DNA of 10,220 nucleotides, taken from positions 1 to 10,220 of the forward strand of contig CAYOYJ010000091.1 in assembly GCA_964408155.1 (NCBI GenBank). Direction: 5' to 3'. Positions 1-6,021 of this stretch are shown piece by piece. The notes under the pieces were generated by a model. That model was given only the letters and a program-made list of their open reading frames with translations. It did no database searches and was not told the origin of the DNA. Every line of letters starts with the position of its first letter. Positions within the stretch are counted from its first letter, which is position 1. The DNA comes from JAAYKM01 sp964408155 (GTDB taxonomy: Bacteria > Desulfobacterota > Syntrophia > Syntrophales > JAAYKM01). The translations under genes were made by a program, and so were the position numbers.

Positions 1-1
1 C

Positions 2-616
2 GAAGAAGACACCGATTTTCATGCGCAACTGGTTGATGAAAATGACCGTGGTTTTGGAGCGGTTGATGCTGCCGGTCAGTTTCCGGAGCGCCTGGGACAT
101 GAGCCTCGCCTGCAGGCCCATCTGGGCGTCTCCCATTTCTCCTTCCAGTTCCGCTTTTGGGACCAGGGCCGCCACGGAATCGATGACCAGCACATCCAGG
201 GCGCCGCTGCGTACGAGAGTCTCGGCGATTTCCAGGGCCTGTTCCCCCGTATCAGGTTGAGAGATCAACAGTTCGTCGGTGTTTACCCCGATTTTCCTGG
301 CATAGGTCACGTCGAGGGCGTGTTCCGCGTCGATAAAGGCGGCAATCCCATTTTGTTTCTGGGCTTCAGCGACGATATGCAGGGCAAGGGTCGTTTTACC
401 GCCCGACTCCGGTCCGAAAATTTCGATGATCCGTCCCCGGGGAACCCCACCGACGCCCAAGGCGAGATTCAAACTCAGCGAACCTGTGGGAATCACGGAA
501 ACATCCGTTACTTTATCCGCCCCTCCCAGCCGCATAATGGAACCTTTACCGAATTGCCTTTCGATCTGGGTAATCGCCAGTTCAACCGCTTTGCCCTTGT
601 CCATATCCGAAGCCAT
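2..616 (-). CDS. recA: RecA recombinase, N-terminal 205 residues (runs off left edge)
   Basis: RecA is the ATP-dependent DNA strand-exchange protein of homologous recombination and the co-protease that triggers LexA cleavage. The visible 205 codons cover the N-terminal helix and most of the ATPase core. They show Walker A GPESGGKT at residues 68-75, the catalytic glutamate in DAEHA (Glu98), Walker B LDVLVIDS at 140-147, loop L1 around EGEMGDAQMG at 159-168, and the FINQ motif at 193-196. The last third (loop L2 region and C-terminal domain) lies beyond position 1. The start is ATG at 614-616, with AGGAGGA at 621-627 a few bases upstream. It is the last visible gene of the pgpA-cinA-thpR-recA run but is separated from thpR by 318 bases, so its own, probably SOS-controlled, promoter is likely. 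Identity is certain. Confidence 0.98.
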   Translation of the reverse strand, partial: MASDMDKGKAVELAITQIERQFGKGSIMRLGGADKVTDVSVIPTGSLSLNLALGVGGVPRGRIIEIFGPESGGKTTLALHIVAEAQKQNGIAAFIDAEHALDVTYARKIGVNTDELLISQPDTGEQALEIAETLVRSGALDVLVIDSVAALVPKAELEGEMGDAQMGLQARLMSQALRKLTGSINRSKTTVIFINQLRMKIGVFF

Positions 617-934
617 GGTTTCCTCCTGAATATTATTTTTGATTGATTTATCCCCTGACAAACGTTCAAGTCATGAGGATCCCTTCCCCCGGTTGATATC
701 CGATATCGCGGGCAAGGTTATGAATGATCCCCGCCGTATCTGCCGGTCAAATCGGTCGATTCCCACCGGCGTATAGCCCGGCGCTCGTAAAGCGAGTCCA
801 TTCTCTTCAGAGAAAAGCGCCCTGCATGATCGCCCGCAGGAATCCTTTTCAACCCATTCGGTCCTATACCATTCTTCCTCGAAATTGCCATCAAAAACAA
901 TCTTCCATGCCGGCCGTGCCGAAACCTCAGATGC
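617..934. other. thpR-recA intergenic region, no assured gene
   Basis: This stretch separates thpR from recA. On the minus strand, the frame of thpR stays open after its TAG stop for 87 more codons, to TGA at 671-673. It has no ATG, GTG or TTG in roughly its first 55 codons, so it is not a normal ORF. A compact inverted-repeat structure lies at 780-821: outer arms GGCGCT and AGCGCC enclose an inner hairpin TTCTC-TTCA-GAGAA at 801-814. Near recA, GAACGTTTGTCA (minus strand, 656-667) resembles a Gram-positive-type LexA box (GAAC-N4-GTTC) in its first half only. The recA promoter should lie here, but I cannot place its -35 and -10 elements with confidence. Confidence 0.4.
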
Positions 935-1516
935 CTACTCCGCCAGAGGAAAGTTGGCCAAGTGAGAATAAATCGCCCCGGTCGGTGTCAGGGTGCTTTT
1001 TATAAACAGCAAATTAGCCGCTTTAAAACGGCCGGCGACAAAGCCCTGCCCTTGAGCGATGACCGTTTCCATGCCCTGGCAAGCCTGCGGGTCCTTGACC
1101 CTCCCCAAGGTCAGATGAGCCCGGAAGGGCCTGTTTTCTCTGGGAAATCCGATCGATTCCAGGGCTTCTTCAATATCTTGCTGCAGGGCGAAGAGCGACT
1201 GGGTTTCGCCACCGATGCCCACCCAGATGACCCTGGGTTTGGCGATGCCGGGGAAAACGCCGATCCGGCCTGCGGACAGGGTAAAGGCAAAGTGAGCGCC
1301 AACAATTTCCGGCAGCAGGGATTGGATCCCGTCGCGGTGGGAAGGAAAAATATTCCCCAGGAACTTCAAAGTCAGGTGGATTCCATCGGGATTAACCCAG
1401 CGGACACCGCGGGGGATCTGCTTTTTTAAAGTATCCTGCATGGTGATGATTTTCCGCAGAATTTCCGGCGGGGGATCAAGGGCCAGGAAGGTCCGCATCA
1501 TGTTCTCTGAAGTCAT
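935..1516 (-). CDS. thpR: RNA 2',3'-cyclic phosphodiesterase (2'-5' RNA ligase family)
   Basis: This is a 2H-phosphoesterase of 193 residues. The family hydrolyses 2',3'-cyclic phosphate ends of RNA to 2'-phosphates and was first described as a 2'-5' tRNA-half ligase. It is a soluble cytoplasmic protein. The two catalytic HxTx motifs are intact: HLTL at residues 47-50 (followed by KFLG) and HLTL at 134-137 (followed by GRV), and MRTFLALDPP is the typical first strand. The ending near SHLANFPLAE looks natural for the family, so the TAG stop is not a truncation. The start is ATG at 1514-1516, with AAGGAG at 1524-1529. A second start at MMRTF, five codons in, is possible. It lies 16 bases after cinA and is probably in the same transcript. 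The frame stays open beyond the stop (see the intergenic entry). Confidence 0.95.
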   Translation of the reverse strand: MTSENMMRTFLALDPPPEILRKIITMQDTLKKQIPRGVRWVNPDGIHLTLKFLGNIFPSHRDGIQSLLPEIVGAHFAFTLSAGRIGVFPGIAKPRVIWVGIGGETQSLFALQQDIEEALESIGFPRENRPFRAHLTLGRVKDPQACQGMETVIAQGQGFVAGRFKAANLLFIKSTLTPTGAIYSHLANFPLAE

Positions 1517-1532
1517 TGATCCGCTCCTTGGT

Positions 1533-2792
1533 TCAGTTGTCGCCGCTTGCGCAGCAGAGGAGATATTCCCGGAGCATCATGAGGGCTGTGTGGGCGGCGG
1601 CGATTTTAACCTTGCGCCGGTCCCGGCGAAATACATAATGCCGGCAGATGGTTCCTGAAGCATGGGCCAGGGCAATGTACACGGTTCCCACGGGTTTTCC
1701 CGGAACAGCACCCGTGGGACCGGCAATGCCTGTTGTACTGAGTCCCAGATCGACGCCCGCGGCGGTTCGGATTCCTTCCGCCATCCGTCCGGCCGTCGGT
1801 TCGCTGACGGCGCCGTGTTCGATCAGGATTTCCGGCGGGACGTTGAGCAGAGCGGTCTTTGAGGCGTTGCTGTAGGTGACGACGCCGCGTTCCAGGTAAG
1901 AAGAGCTGCCGGAGACATCCGTCAGGCGGTCTGCGATCAGGCCTCCCGTGCAGGACTCGGCGATGGCCAGGGTCAGGCCCCTGGCCTTGAGCAGCGCGGC
2001 CACGACACCCTCCAGGGTTTCCTCATCGCGGCCAAACAGATAGGGGCTCAGGGCTTCGGCTATGGCGTCCTCGGCGCTTCGCAGATCCTTGCCTGCCTGA
2101 TCCGGGTCGGCATGGCGGGCTGTCAGGACGAGGTGCACCTCCGGAAACTGGGGATAAAACCCGATCCGGACGGCTTCTTTTTCCGGGCCAAGACCATGGA
2201 TCTTTTCCTCGATTTCGCTTTCCGGGATGCCGAAGAACTTGAGGATTCTGGACAGGACCGTCATAAACGGAGCCGGCGCGATGCGTCGCAGGAGGGGAAT
2301 GACATGGTCCGTAACCATTTGGGCGGCTTCCACGGGTACGCCGGGGACGACGATAAAAAGACAGTTCCTGTGTGTAAGCGAAAAACCCCAGGCCGAACCC
2401 ACGGCATTTGGGATGACTTCGGCCCCATCCGGGAAACGGGCCTGTCGTGCGTGGCCTTCCGTCCAGCGAAAACCGCAGGCGTCCATGCGCGTCTGCAAAG
2501 CGGCCAGAACCAGGTCATTTTGAATCAGGGGACGCCCGCAGGCTTTCGCGACGGCTTCCGCGGTGATGTCATCGGCCGTCGGCCCCAGACCGCCGGTAAT
2601 CACAACGGCGTCACAGTGGCCCGGAAAATAATCGATGGCCCTGTGTATGGCGGAGGCGTCATCCCCCACGGACAGTGTGGAGACCACGTTCCATCCCTCC
2701 CGGGTTATCCGGACGGCGATCCGGGATGTGTTGGCGTCCTGAACACGGCCGCTGGTCAGTTCATCGCCGATGGTAAGAATGCCGATATTCAA
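1533..2792 (-). CDS. cinA: CinA family protein: MoaB-like domain plus NMN deamidase domain
   Basis: This is a full-length two-domain CinA of 419 residues. Residues 1-170 form the MoaB/MogA-like (COG1058) domain, with GDELTSG at 9-15 and ITGGLGPTADD at 65-75. Residues about 258-412 form the CinA-C/PncC domain, with the active-site motif AESCTGG at 278-284, TYSNASK at 306-312 and TGIAGPTG at 354-361. The C-terminal domain deamidates nicotinamide mononucleotide to nicotinate mononucleotide in NAD salvage. The N-terminal domain has ADP-ribose pyrophosphatase activity in studied members. The gene often neighbours recA, as here. The start is TTG at 2790-2792: the family begins exactly at NIGILTIGDEL, a GGAGGTG lies 7 bases upstream, and no in-frame ATG serves. 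It is 18 bases downstream of pgpA. Confidence 0.96.
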   Translation of the reverse strand: MNIGILTIGDELTSGRVQDANTSRIAVRITREGWNVVSTLSVGDDASAIHRAIDYFPGHCDAVVITGGLGPTADDITAEAVAKACGRPLIQNDLVLAALQTRMDACGFRWTEGHARQARFPDGAEVIPNAVGSAWGFSLTHRNCLFIVVPGVPVEAAQMVTDHVIPLLRRIAPAPFMTVLSRILKFFGIPESEIEEKIHGLGPEKEAVRIGFYPQFPEVHLVLTARHADPDQAGKDLRSAEDAIAEALSPYLFGRDEETLEGVVAALLKARGLTLAIAESCTGGLIADRLTDVSGSSSYLERGVVTYSNASKTALLNVPPEILIEHGAVSEPTAGRMAEGIRTAAGVDLGLSTTGIAGPTGAVPGKPVGTVYIALAHASGTICRHYVFRRDRRKVKIAAAHTALMMLREYLLCCASGDN

Positions 2793-2799
2793 TGTCTGT

Positions 2800-2806
2800 C
2801 ACCTCC
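2800..2806 (-). promoter_or_regulatory. Strong Shine-Dalgarno fixing the TTG start of cinA
   Basis: GGAGGTG on the minus strand sits 7 bases upstream of TTG 2790-2792. It pairs well with the anti-Shine-Dalgarno of 16S rRNA. The distance is ideal, and the family's N-terminus starts exactly at this TTG, so initiation there is well supported despite the non-ATG codon. Confidence 0.8.
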
Positions 2807-2810
2807 GGTG

Positions 2811-3257
2811 CTAAATTCCGAATTGATAAATCAGGACCAGCAGGATCAGGTTGGCGTAAATCCCTGCCGCCAAGTCGTCGGCGACAATCCCCCATCCTCC
2901 GGACAGATGTCGTTGAAACCAGTTCGCCGGAAAGATCTTCACCACATCGAAAAAACGAAACAGTATAAATCCCGCAGCGATGTGAACGGCGGTCGGCGTT
3001 ACCAGGAAACAGGTGAAAAGCATGCCGGCGATCTCATCGATGACAATACAGGGGGCGTCTTTTCTGGCGAAGAGGATTTCCGCTTCATGGGCGACATAAA
3101 CGGCCAGGCAGGTGAAGGCCGCCGCAGTCATCAGATAGAGCGGCCAGGGGAAAAAGGAGATGGCGTAAAACAGGGGAATGCCAAGGAGGCTTCCCGCTGT
3201 TCCCGGCGCCCCTGGTAAATATCCGAGACCCAGGCCGCTGGCCAAGGTTTTGATCAA
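2811..3257 (-). CDS. pgpA: Phosphatidylglycerophosphatase A
   Basis: PgpA removes the terminal phosphate of phosphatidylglycerol phosphate to give phosphatidylglycerol. It is an inner-membrane enzyme. The protein has 148 residues from TTG at 3255-3257. Conserved blocks are GYLPGAPGTAGSLLG at 12-26, the acidic pair IVIDEIAGM at 71-79, FRFFDVVKIFP at 100-110 and GGWGIVADDLAAG at 120-132. Hydrophobic membrane segments lie at about 30-57, 76-101 and 129-146. The start is uncertain. The only good Shine-Dalgarno, GGAGG at 3280-3284, is 22 bases from this TTG but 10 bases from an in-frame CTG at 3267-3269, which would add four residues (MNPK) and match the usual family N-terminus better. An in-frame TAA at 3291-3293 excludes anything further upstream. 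This is the first gene of the pgpA-cinA-thpR run. Confidence 0.95.
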   Translation of the reverse strand: MIKTLASGLGLGYLPGAPGTAGSLLGIPLFYAISFFPWPLYLMTAAAFTCLAVYVAHEAEILFARKDAPCIVIDEIAGMLFTCFLVTPTAVHIAAGFILFRFFDVVKIFPANWFQRHLSGGWGIVADDLAAGIYANLILLVLIYQFGI

Positions 3258-3279
3258 CTTGGGATTCAGTTTTCTTCTT

Positions 3280-3284
3280 CCTCC
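3280..3284 (-). promoter_or_regulatory. Shine-Dalgarno of pgpA, pointing to a CTG start
   Basis: GGAGG on the minus strand is the only strong ribosome-binding site before pgpA. It is 10 bases from the in-frame CTG at 3267-3269 and 22 bases from the first TTG. The spacing therefore favours CTG initiation, which is rare. Translation from the TTG with a poorly placed site is the alternative. Confidence 0.55.
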
Positions 3285-3315
3285 GTGGTATTAAAAAGTT
3301 GCTCCCGCAGATCGA

Positions 3316-4008
3316 TTACACCAGAAGTGCCGATCCGGACAGGTTATGTAAGACGCGGTCCACCATTCCGTCAAGGATTTCTTCCGTCAAATCCGCGATG
3401 GTCAGGGGCACATCATCCTTTTTAACGACCAATCGGCCCTGTTCGACCAGTTCCCTGATGATCCCGAAAAGTTCTGAGCGGTTTCTGCTCCCGTCGAGAC
3501 AGGGCGCCAGTCTTTGTGCAAGTCGGTCGACCGGGACCGACTCATGGTGCTGGCTGGTAGCGGGTCGGCTCCTGATGATCTGATAGACGGCCAGGGGCGA
3601 TAATCTGGGCTTTTCGGGTATGATCCGCTGAAAGGCAGGTTGATAGGTATGCAGTTCCACCATGCCGATCGTATAGGCCTGCAGCCGATCTTTTTTCAGC
3701 AGTTTCCTGCTGCCTTCGGTGTTTATGTCCGACTCTGCCTGATGAACGGAGCGTTTCTCCCGGATTTTCCGGAACAGGTCTTCCAGCCCGAGAGCCTGGG
3801 ACCAGTGTTCTTCCAGATGATCGAGAAAGAGATAATAATCGCGGCTCTTTTTGATGATTTCCAGTTCGCTCTTCAGCAGCAGGCCGTAGGCGTTGTCCTG
3901 TGTGGGAACCGACCGGGCCAGAAAATCGATCAGCGCCCGGGCTTGCTGGATCTTCCGGATGGGATCGGTGAGACGGCCGGTATGGTAGATCATCATGCGC
4001 CGGATCAT
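3316..4008 (-). pseudogene. Methyltransferase remnant, C-terminal part (regulatory domain)
   Basis: This 230-codon frame is the downstream part of a class I SAM-dependent methyltransferase with a methyltransferase regulatory domain. Full-length members are, from memory, about 510-540 residues. Residues 1-68 (IRRMMIYHTGR, ARALIDFLARSVP, YGLLLKSELE, YLFLDHLEEH) match the segment that normally follows the catalytic fold. Residues 69-230 (WSQALGLEDLF, AYTIGMVELHTY, RHES-like QHHES, LAPCLDGSRNRSELF, SALLV) match the far C-terminus. The jump from HLEEH to WSQAL near 3802-3807 skips a block of about 150 residues that the family has between them. The first codon, ATG 4006-4008, overlaps the TGA that ends the N-terminal fragment, in a different frame. 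It could be translated by coupling, but a working enzyme is unlikely. Confidence 0.75.
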
Positions 4009-4241
4009 TCAAATTCACTCCGGGGCAATGGAAGGGCCATGGGCGTAAGATTACCACCTCCGGCGCACCCCAACTCCAGCACGCGGCAGTGATCGACGGC
4101 GGCAGGAGACATGCCGAAGAGACGGGCGATGGTCGCCATCCGGTCCGGGTGACTCTGCGGGAACGGTTGACCCTCATAGGGCACCTCGTCGTAACTGTAA
4201 ATCTTATCCGTCGTACAGGTCGGCTGATCCATGTGATTCAT
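4005..4241 (-). pseudogene. Methyltransferase remnant, N-terminal part
   Basis: A 78-codon frame carries the family's N-terminus: YSYDEVPYEGQPFPQSHPDR at residues 16-34 (the HPDR block) and the SAM-binding glycine loop VLELGCAGGGNL at 54-65. After PLPRSEFE it stops with TGA at 4005-4007, exactly where the family continues into the rest of the Rossmann fold (GIDLS and onward). About 100 residues are missing before the next recognisable segment resumes at 4008 in another frame. The start is either ATG 4239-4241 or ATG 4230-4232. The AAGGGGG just upstream is better spaced for the second. A stop-free extension upstream to 4424 is chance. The fragment lacks most of its cofactor and all of its substrate site, so a functional product is unlikely. 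It is divergent from the Crp/Fnr gene. Confidence 0.72.
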
Positions 4242-4362
4242 CCCCCTTGGTATACTTGACATGCCCGGTCGTCTTTTTTGTCCAACTGTTGAAAACTTGG
4301 ATGAATTTGTTGCTTGAAAGAGATTTATATGCGTGTTACAGGAAAACCACAAGGGGTAAGTC

Positions 4363-4458
4363 ATGAGGGGGGTATGCCCGGCTGTTGTTCGGGATAACAC
4401 CAAAGCTGAACAGGGACGATTCATTTCACTGAAGCATTGTACTGGAGGTAATAAATGA
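4363..4458 (+). CDS. Possible 31-codon leader ORF coupled to the Crp/Fnr gene
   Basis: ATG at 4363-4365 is preceded by AAGGGG at 4351-4356 with a 6-base spacer. It opens a 31-codon frame beginning MRGVCPAVVRDN and ending in TGA at 4456-4458. The stop overlaps the start codon of the Crp/Fnr gene as ATGA, the usual arrangement for translational coupling. I recognise no family. The peptide has two cysteines, no membrane segment, and no run of a single amino acid that would suggest attenuation. It may be a regulatory leader or chance: the geometry is suggestive and the coding evidence is weak. Confidence 0.3.
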   Translation: MRGVCPAVVRDNTKAEQGRFISLKHCTGGNK

Positions 4459-5150
4459 ACAAAATCATGACCTTCTTACAGCAGGTTCCTCTCTTTCGCG
4501 CTTTTCGTCAGGATGATCTGCAGAAAATTTCCGATGTCGTCAAGATACAATCGATCAGGAAGGGAGATATCCTGTTCCGCAAGGGCGAGCAGGGAATCGC
4601 CCTTTATCTTATCGCTTCCGGTAAAATAAAGATCAGCGTCACCTCCCGTCTGGGTGACGAAGTTATTTTGTCAATCCTCTCCAACGGTGAATTGTTCGGA
4701 GACATGGCCCTGCTCGACGGCATGACCCGCTCCGCCGATGCCGTTGCCTTAGAAGACAGTCAGTTATATGTTCTTTACCAGGATGATTTTATCGCCATCC
4801 TCATGAAGAGTTCCACCGCCATTAAAGCTCTGTTTTCCACCTTGTGCGCCCGTCTGCGCAAAACGGACAAGTTTGTTGAAGAAACCTGTTTCCTAAATGT
4901 TTCCTCGCGTCTGGCCCGACGGCTTTCCGAATTTGCGGAGCGTCAGATCAAGGCCGGCGAACAGGGCGAGATACGGATAGAAATGACCCAGAGCGAACTG
5001 GCCAGCATGGTGGGGGCAACCCGTGAAAGCGTGAATAAGGAACTGCGCAGCATGCGGGAAAAGGGCATTGTCAAAACGGTGGGCCGTTCGGTCGTCGTCT
5101 GCGATCTGGAACGATTGAAGCGGCGGGCCCGGTGGGATGAAAAGGCTTAG
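4455..5150 (+). CDS. Crp/Fnr-family transcriptional regulator
   Basis: A 231-residue DNA-binding regulator of the CAP/FNR superfamily. Residues about 12-125 form the cyclic-nucleotide-binding-type beta roll, with FRKGEQG at 41-47, LYLIASGKIKI at 50-60 and GELFGDMALLDGMTRSADA at 78-96. The latter corresponds to the phosphate-binding cassette, with Arg92-Ser93 where CAP contacts the cAMP phosphate but Asp83 in place of the usual Glu. A dimerisation helix spans about 118-141. The C-terminal winged helix-turn-helix is at about 177-210, with MTQSELASMVGATRESVNKEL. The four-cysteine iron-sulfur pattern of FNR is absent, so it is not an oxygen sensor of that type. The ligand and targets are unknown. 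The start is ATG at 4455 with GGAGGT at 4444-4449. Its nearest neighbour, divergently placed, is the broken methyltransferase. Confidence 0.9.
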   Translation: MNKIMTFLQQVPLFRAFRQDDLQKISDVVKIQSIRKGDILFRKGEQGIALYLIASGKIKISVTSRLGDEVILSILSNGELFGDMALLDGMTRSADAVALEDSQLYVLYQDDFIAILMKSSTAIKALFSTLCARLRKTDKFVEETCFLNVSSRLARRLSEFAERQIKAGEQGEIRIEMTQSELASMVGATRESVNKELRSMREKGIVKTVGRSVVVCDLERLKRRARWDEKA

Positions 5151-5276
5151 AAGAATAGGAAACTTCAAGTTCCGCTTGGATGCTCGGATGATATCTCTCC
5201 GATTATGCTAATCTCATTTTTAATCCTGCTGTTTATTTTTCCTGTTCGTCTTTCTCCGGGTGGTTCTGCATCGATT

Positions 5277-5744
5277 TTACATGTATTCGGTCAGGCAAAC
5301 ATCCACGTAAAACGGACCGTCTTCGGTATTGAAAGGGATGATAATACTGGGACCGGGCAGGACATGGGTGATCACGTGATCCCGGCCGGCGATGACGGTC
5401 GGGATGGAGGCCGCGATGCTCAGCCCCTCCTGTTCCAGTCGCTTCCGGGCATCACCCGATACCATGTTGGTCAGTTCTCCGACGGCATCGCAGATGTCGC
5501 GGTTGATCGCATCATGGTCCTCTCCCAGCATGTTCTTGACTATCTTAAGAATACTTTCGGTGCTGAAGCTGATTGCCATGGAACCCCGCGCCATACCTGT
5601 CAGACCGATGATGCCGGACACGTCGCCGCAGACCGCCTCATCTTGGTGCAGAAAAGGCTTTCCCGGAACAGGATGGATAGATGCCATCGTGGACAAGACC
5701 TTGATCGCGCTTTCCAAAAAAGGGTTGATAAATATGACATTCAT
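5277..5744 (-). CDS. cheX: Chemotaxis protein CheX (CheY-P phosphatase family)
   Basis: A 155-residue soluble protein of the CheC/CheX/FliY phosphatase family, which dephosphorylates CheY-P. The catalytic signature is present: Asp86, Glu90 and Asn93 in DAVGELTNMVSG, where Glu and Asn are the residues that place the attacking water. Other family features are the start MNVIFINPFLESAIKVL, PGKPFL at 27-32 and DVSGIIGLTG at 41-50. There is only one ExxN motif, as in CheX. I placed the start at ATG 5742-5744 because the family begins with this segment. The frame opens further upstream to a GTG at 5784-5786 that has no Shine-Dalgarno. The site before the chosen ATG is itself weak (GGGAAG, 10 bases away). 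No CheA, CheY or receptor gene lies nearby, so it is an orphan gene, but it has a flagellar-type promoter. Confidence 0.9.
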   Translation of the reverse strand: MNVIFINPFLESAIKVLSTMASIHPVPGKPFLHQDEAVCGDVSGIIGLTGMARGSMAISFSTESILKIVKNMLGEDHDAINRDICDAVGELTNMVSGDARKRLEQEGLSIAASIPTVIAGRDHVITHVLPGPSIIIPFNTEDGPFYVDVCLTEYM

Positions 5745-5797
5745 AGCCGCATCGCTTCCCAAACTCCCGCCGGATGTTCCCTGCACACGGCAAAGAA

Positions 5798-5820
5798 AAG
5801 GTAAGAACTCAATTTACCTT
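5798..5820. repeat. Perfect inverted repeat at the predicted cheX transcript start
   Basis: AAGGTAA at 5798-5804 and TTACCTT at 5814-5820 are perfect 7-base inverted arms around a 9-base loop. The element begins right after the -10 box of the predicted cheX promoter. It could be a hairpin at the 5' end of the mRNA or an operator. Nothing in the sequence decides between these. Confidence 0.45.
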
Positions 5821-5821
5821 C

Positions 5822-5848
5822 TTATCGGTATTGCCCGCAGATACTTTA
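5822..5848 (-). promoter_or_regulatory. Sigma-28 (FliA)-type promoter for cheX
   Basis: On the minus strand, TAAAGTAT (5841-5848), an 11-base spacer and ACCGATAA (5822-5829) match the flagellar sigma-28 consensus TAAAGTTT-N11-GCCGATAA at 14 of 16 positions with the exact spacing. It points at cheX, with an expected start near 5814-5816 and a leader of about 70 bases. The match to the motility sigma factor agrees with the gene's function, which makes a chance hit unlikely. Confidence 0.75.
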
Positions 5849-6021
5849 ATTCCATGAAAGTCATGTTTTTTGCGTGAAAGAGATTGTTGTGGGAAGAAGT
5901 GCTCATTGGTTGTGGTCTGTGGAGTCATGCTTGGGCGTTGCAGGGTTCACTGCTCATTTCTGTATTTCAAACGAGTTTCGTGATTTCTTGCCTTTGAGGG
6001 AATTCCTTTTTTCAACCGGGT

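Noticed and set aside
656..667. GAACGTTTGTCA before recA as a LexA box
   Set aside because: Only the first half matches the GAAC-N4-GTTC pattern; two mismatches in the second half, and the LexA motif of this lineage is unknown.
718..900. 60-codon minus-strand frame in the thpR-recA gap
   Set aside because: It has a TTG or internal ATG start, no ribosome site and no recognisable protein; other frames in the gap look equally good.
2112..3218. 368-codon open frame on the plus strand across cinA and pgpA
   Set aside because: It is antisense to two clearly recognised genes, has low-complexity Gly/Arg/Asp composition and no ribosome site; a shadow of codon bias on the other strand.
4256..4261. 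TTGACA as a promoter for the Crp/Fnr gene
   Set aside because: No acceptable -10 element lies 16-18 bases downstream.
5159..5200. Small hairpins downstream of the Crp/Fnr gene as a terminator
   Set aside because: The stems are short or bulged (for example TCGGA-N9-TCCGA) and not followed directly by a T-tract.
4315..5886. Shared TGAAAGAGATT before the Crp/Fnr and pcnB genes (4315-4325 and 5875-5885)
   Set aside because: An 11-base match is expected by chance in a window of this size, and the two copies show no common promoter geometry.
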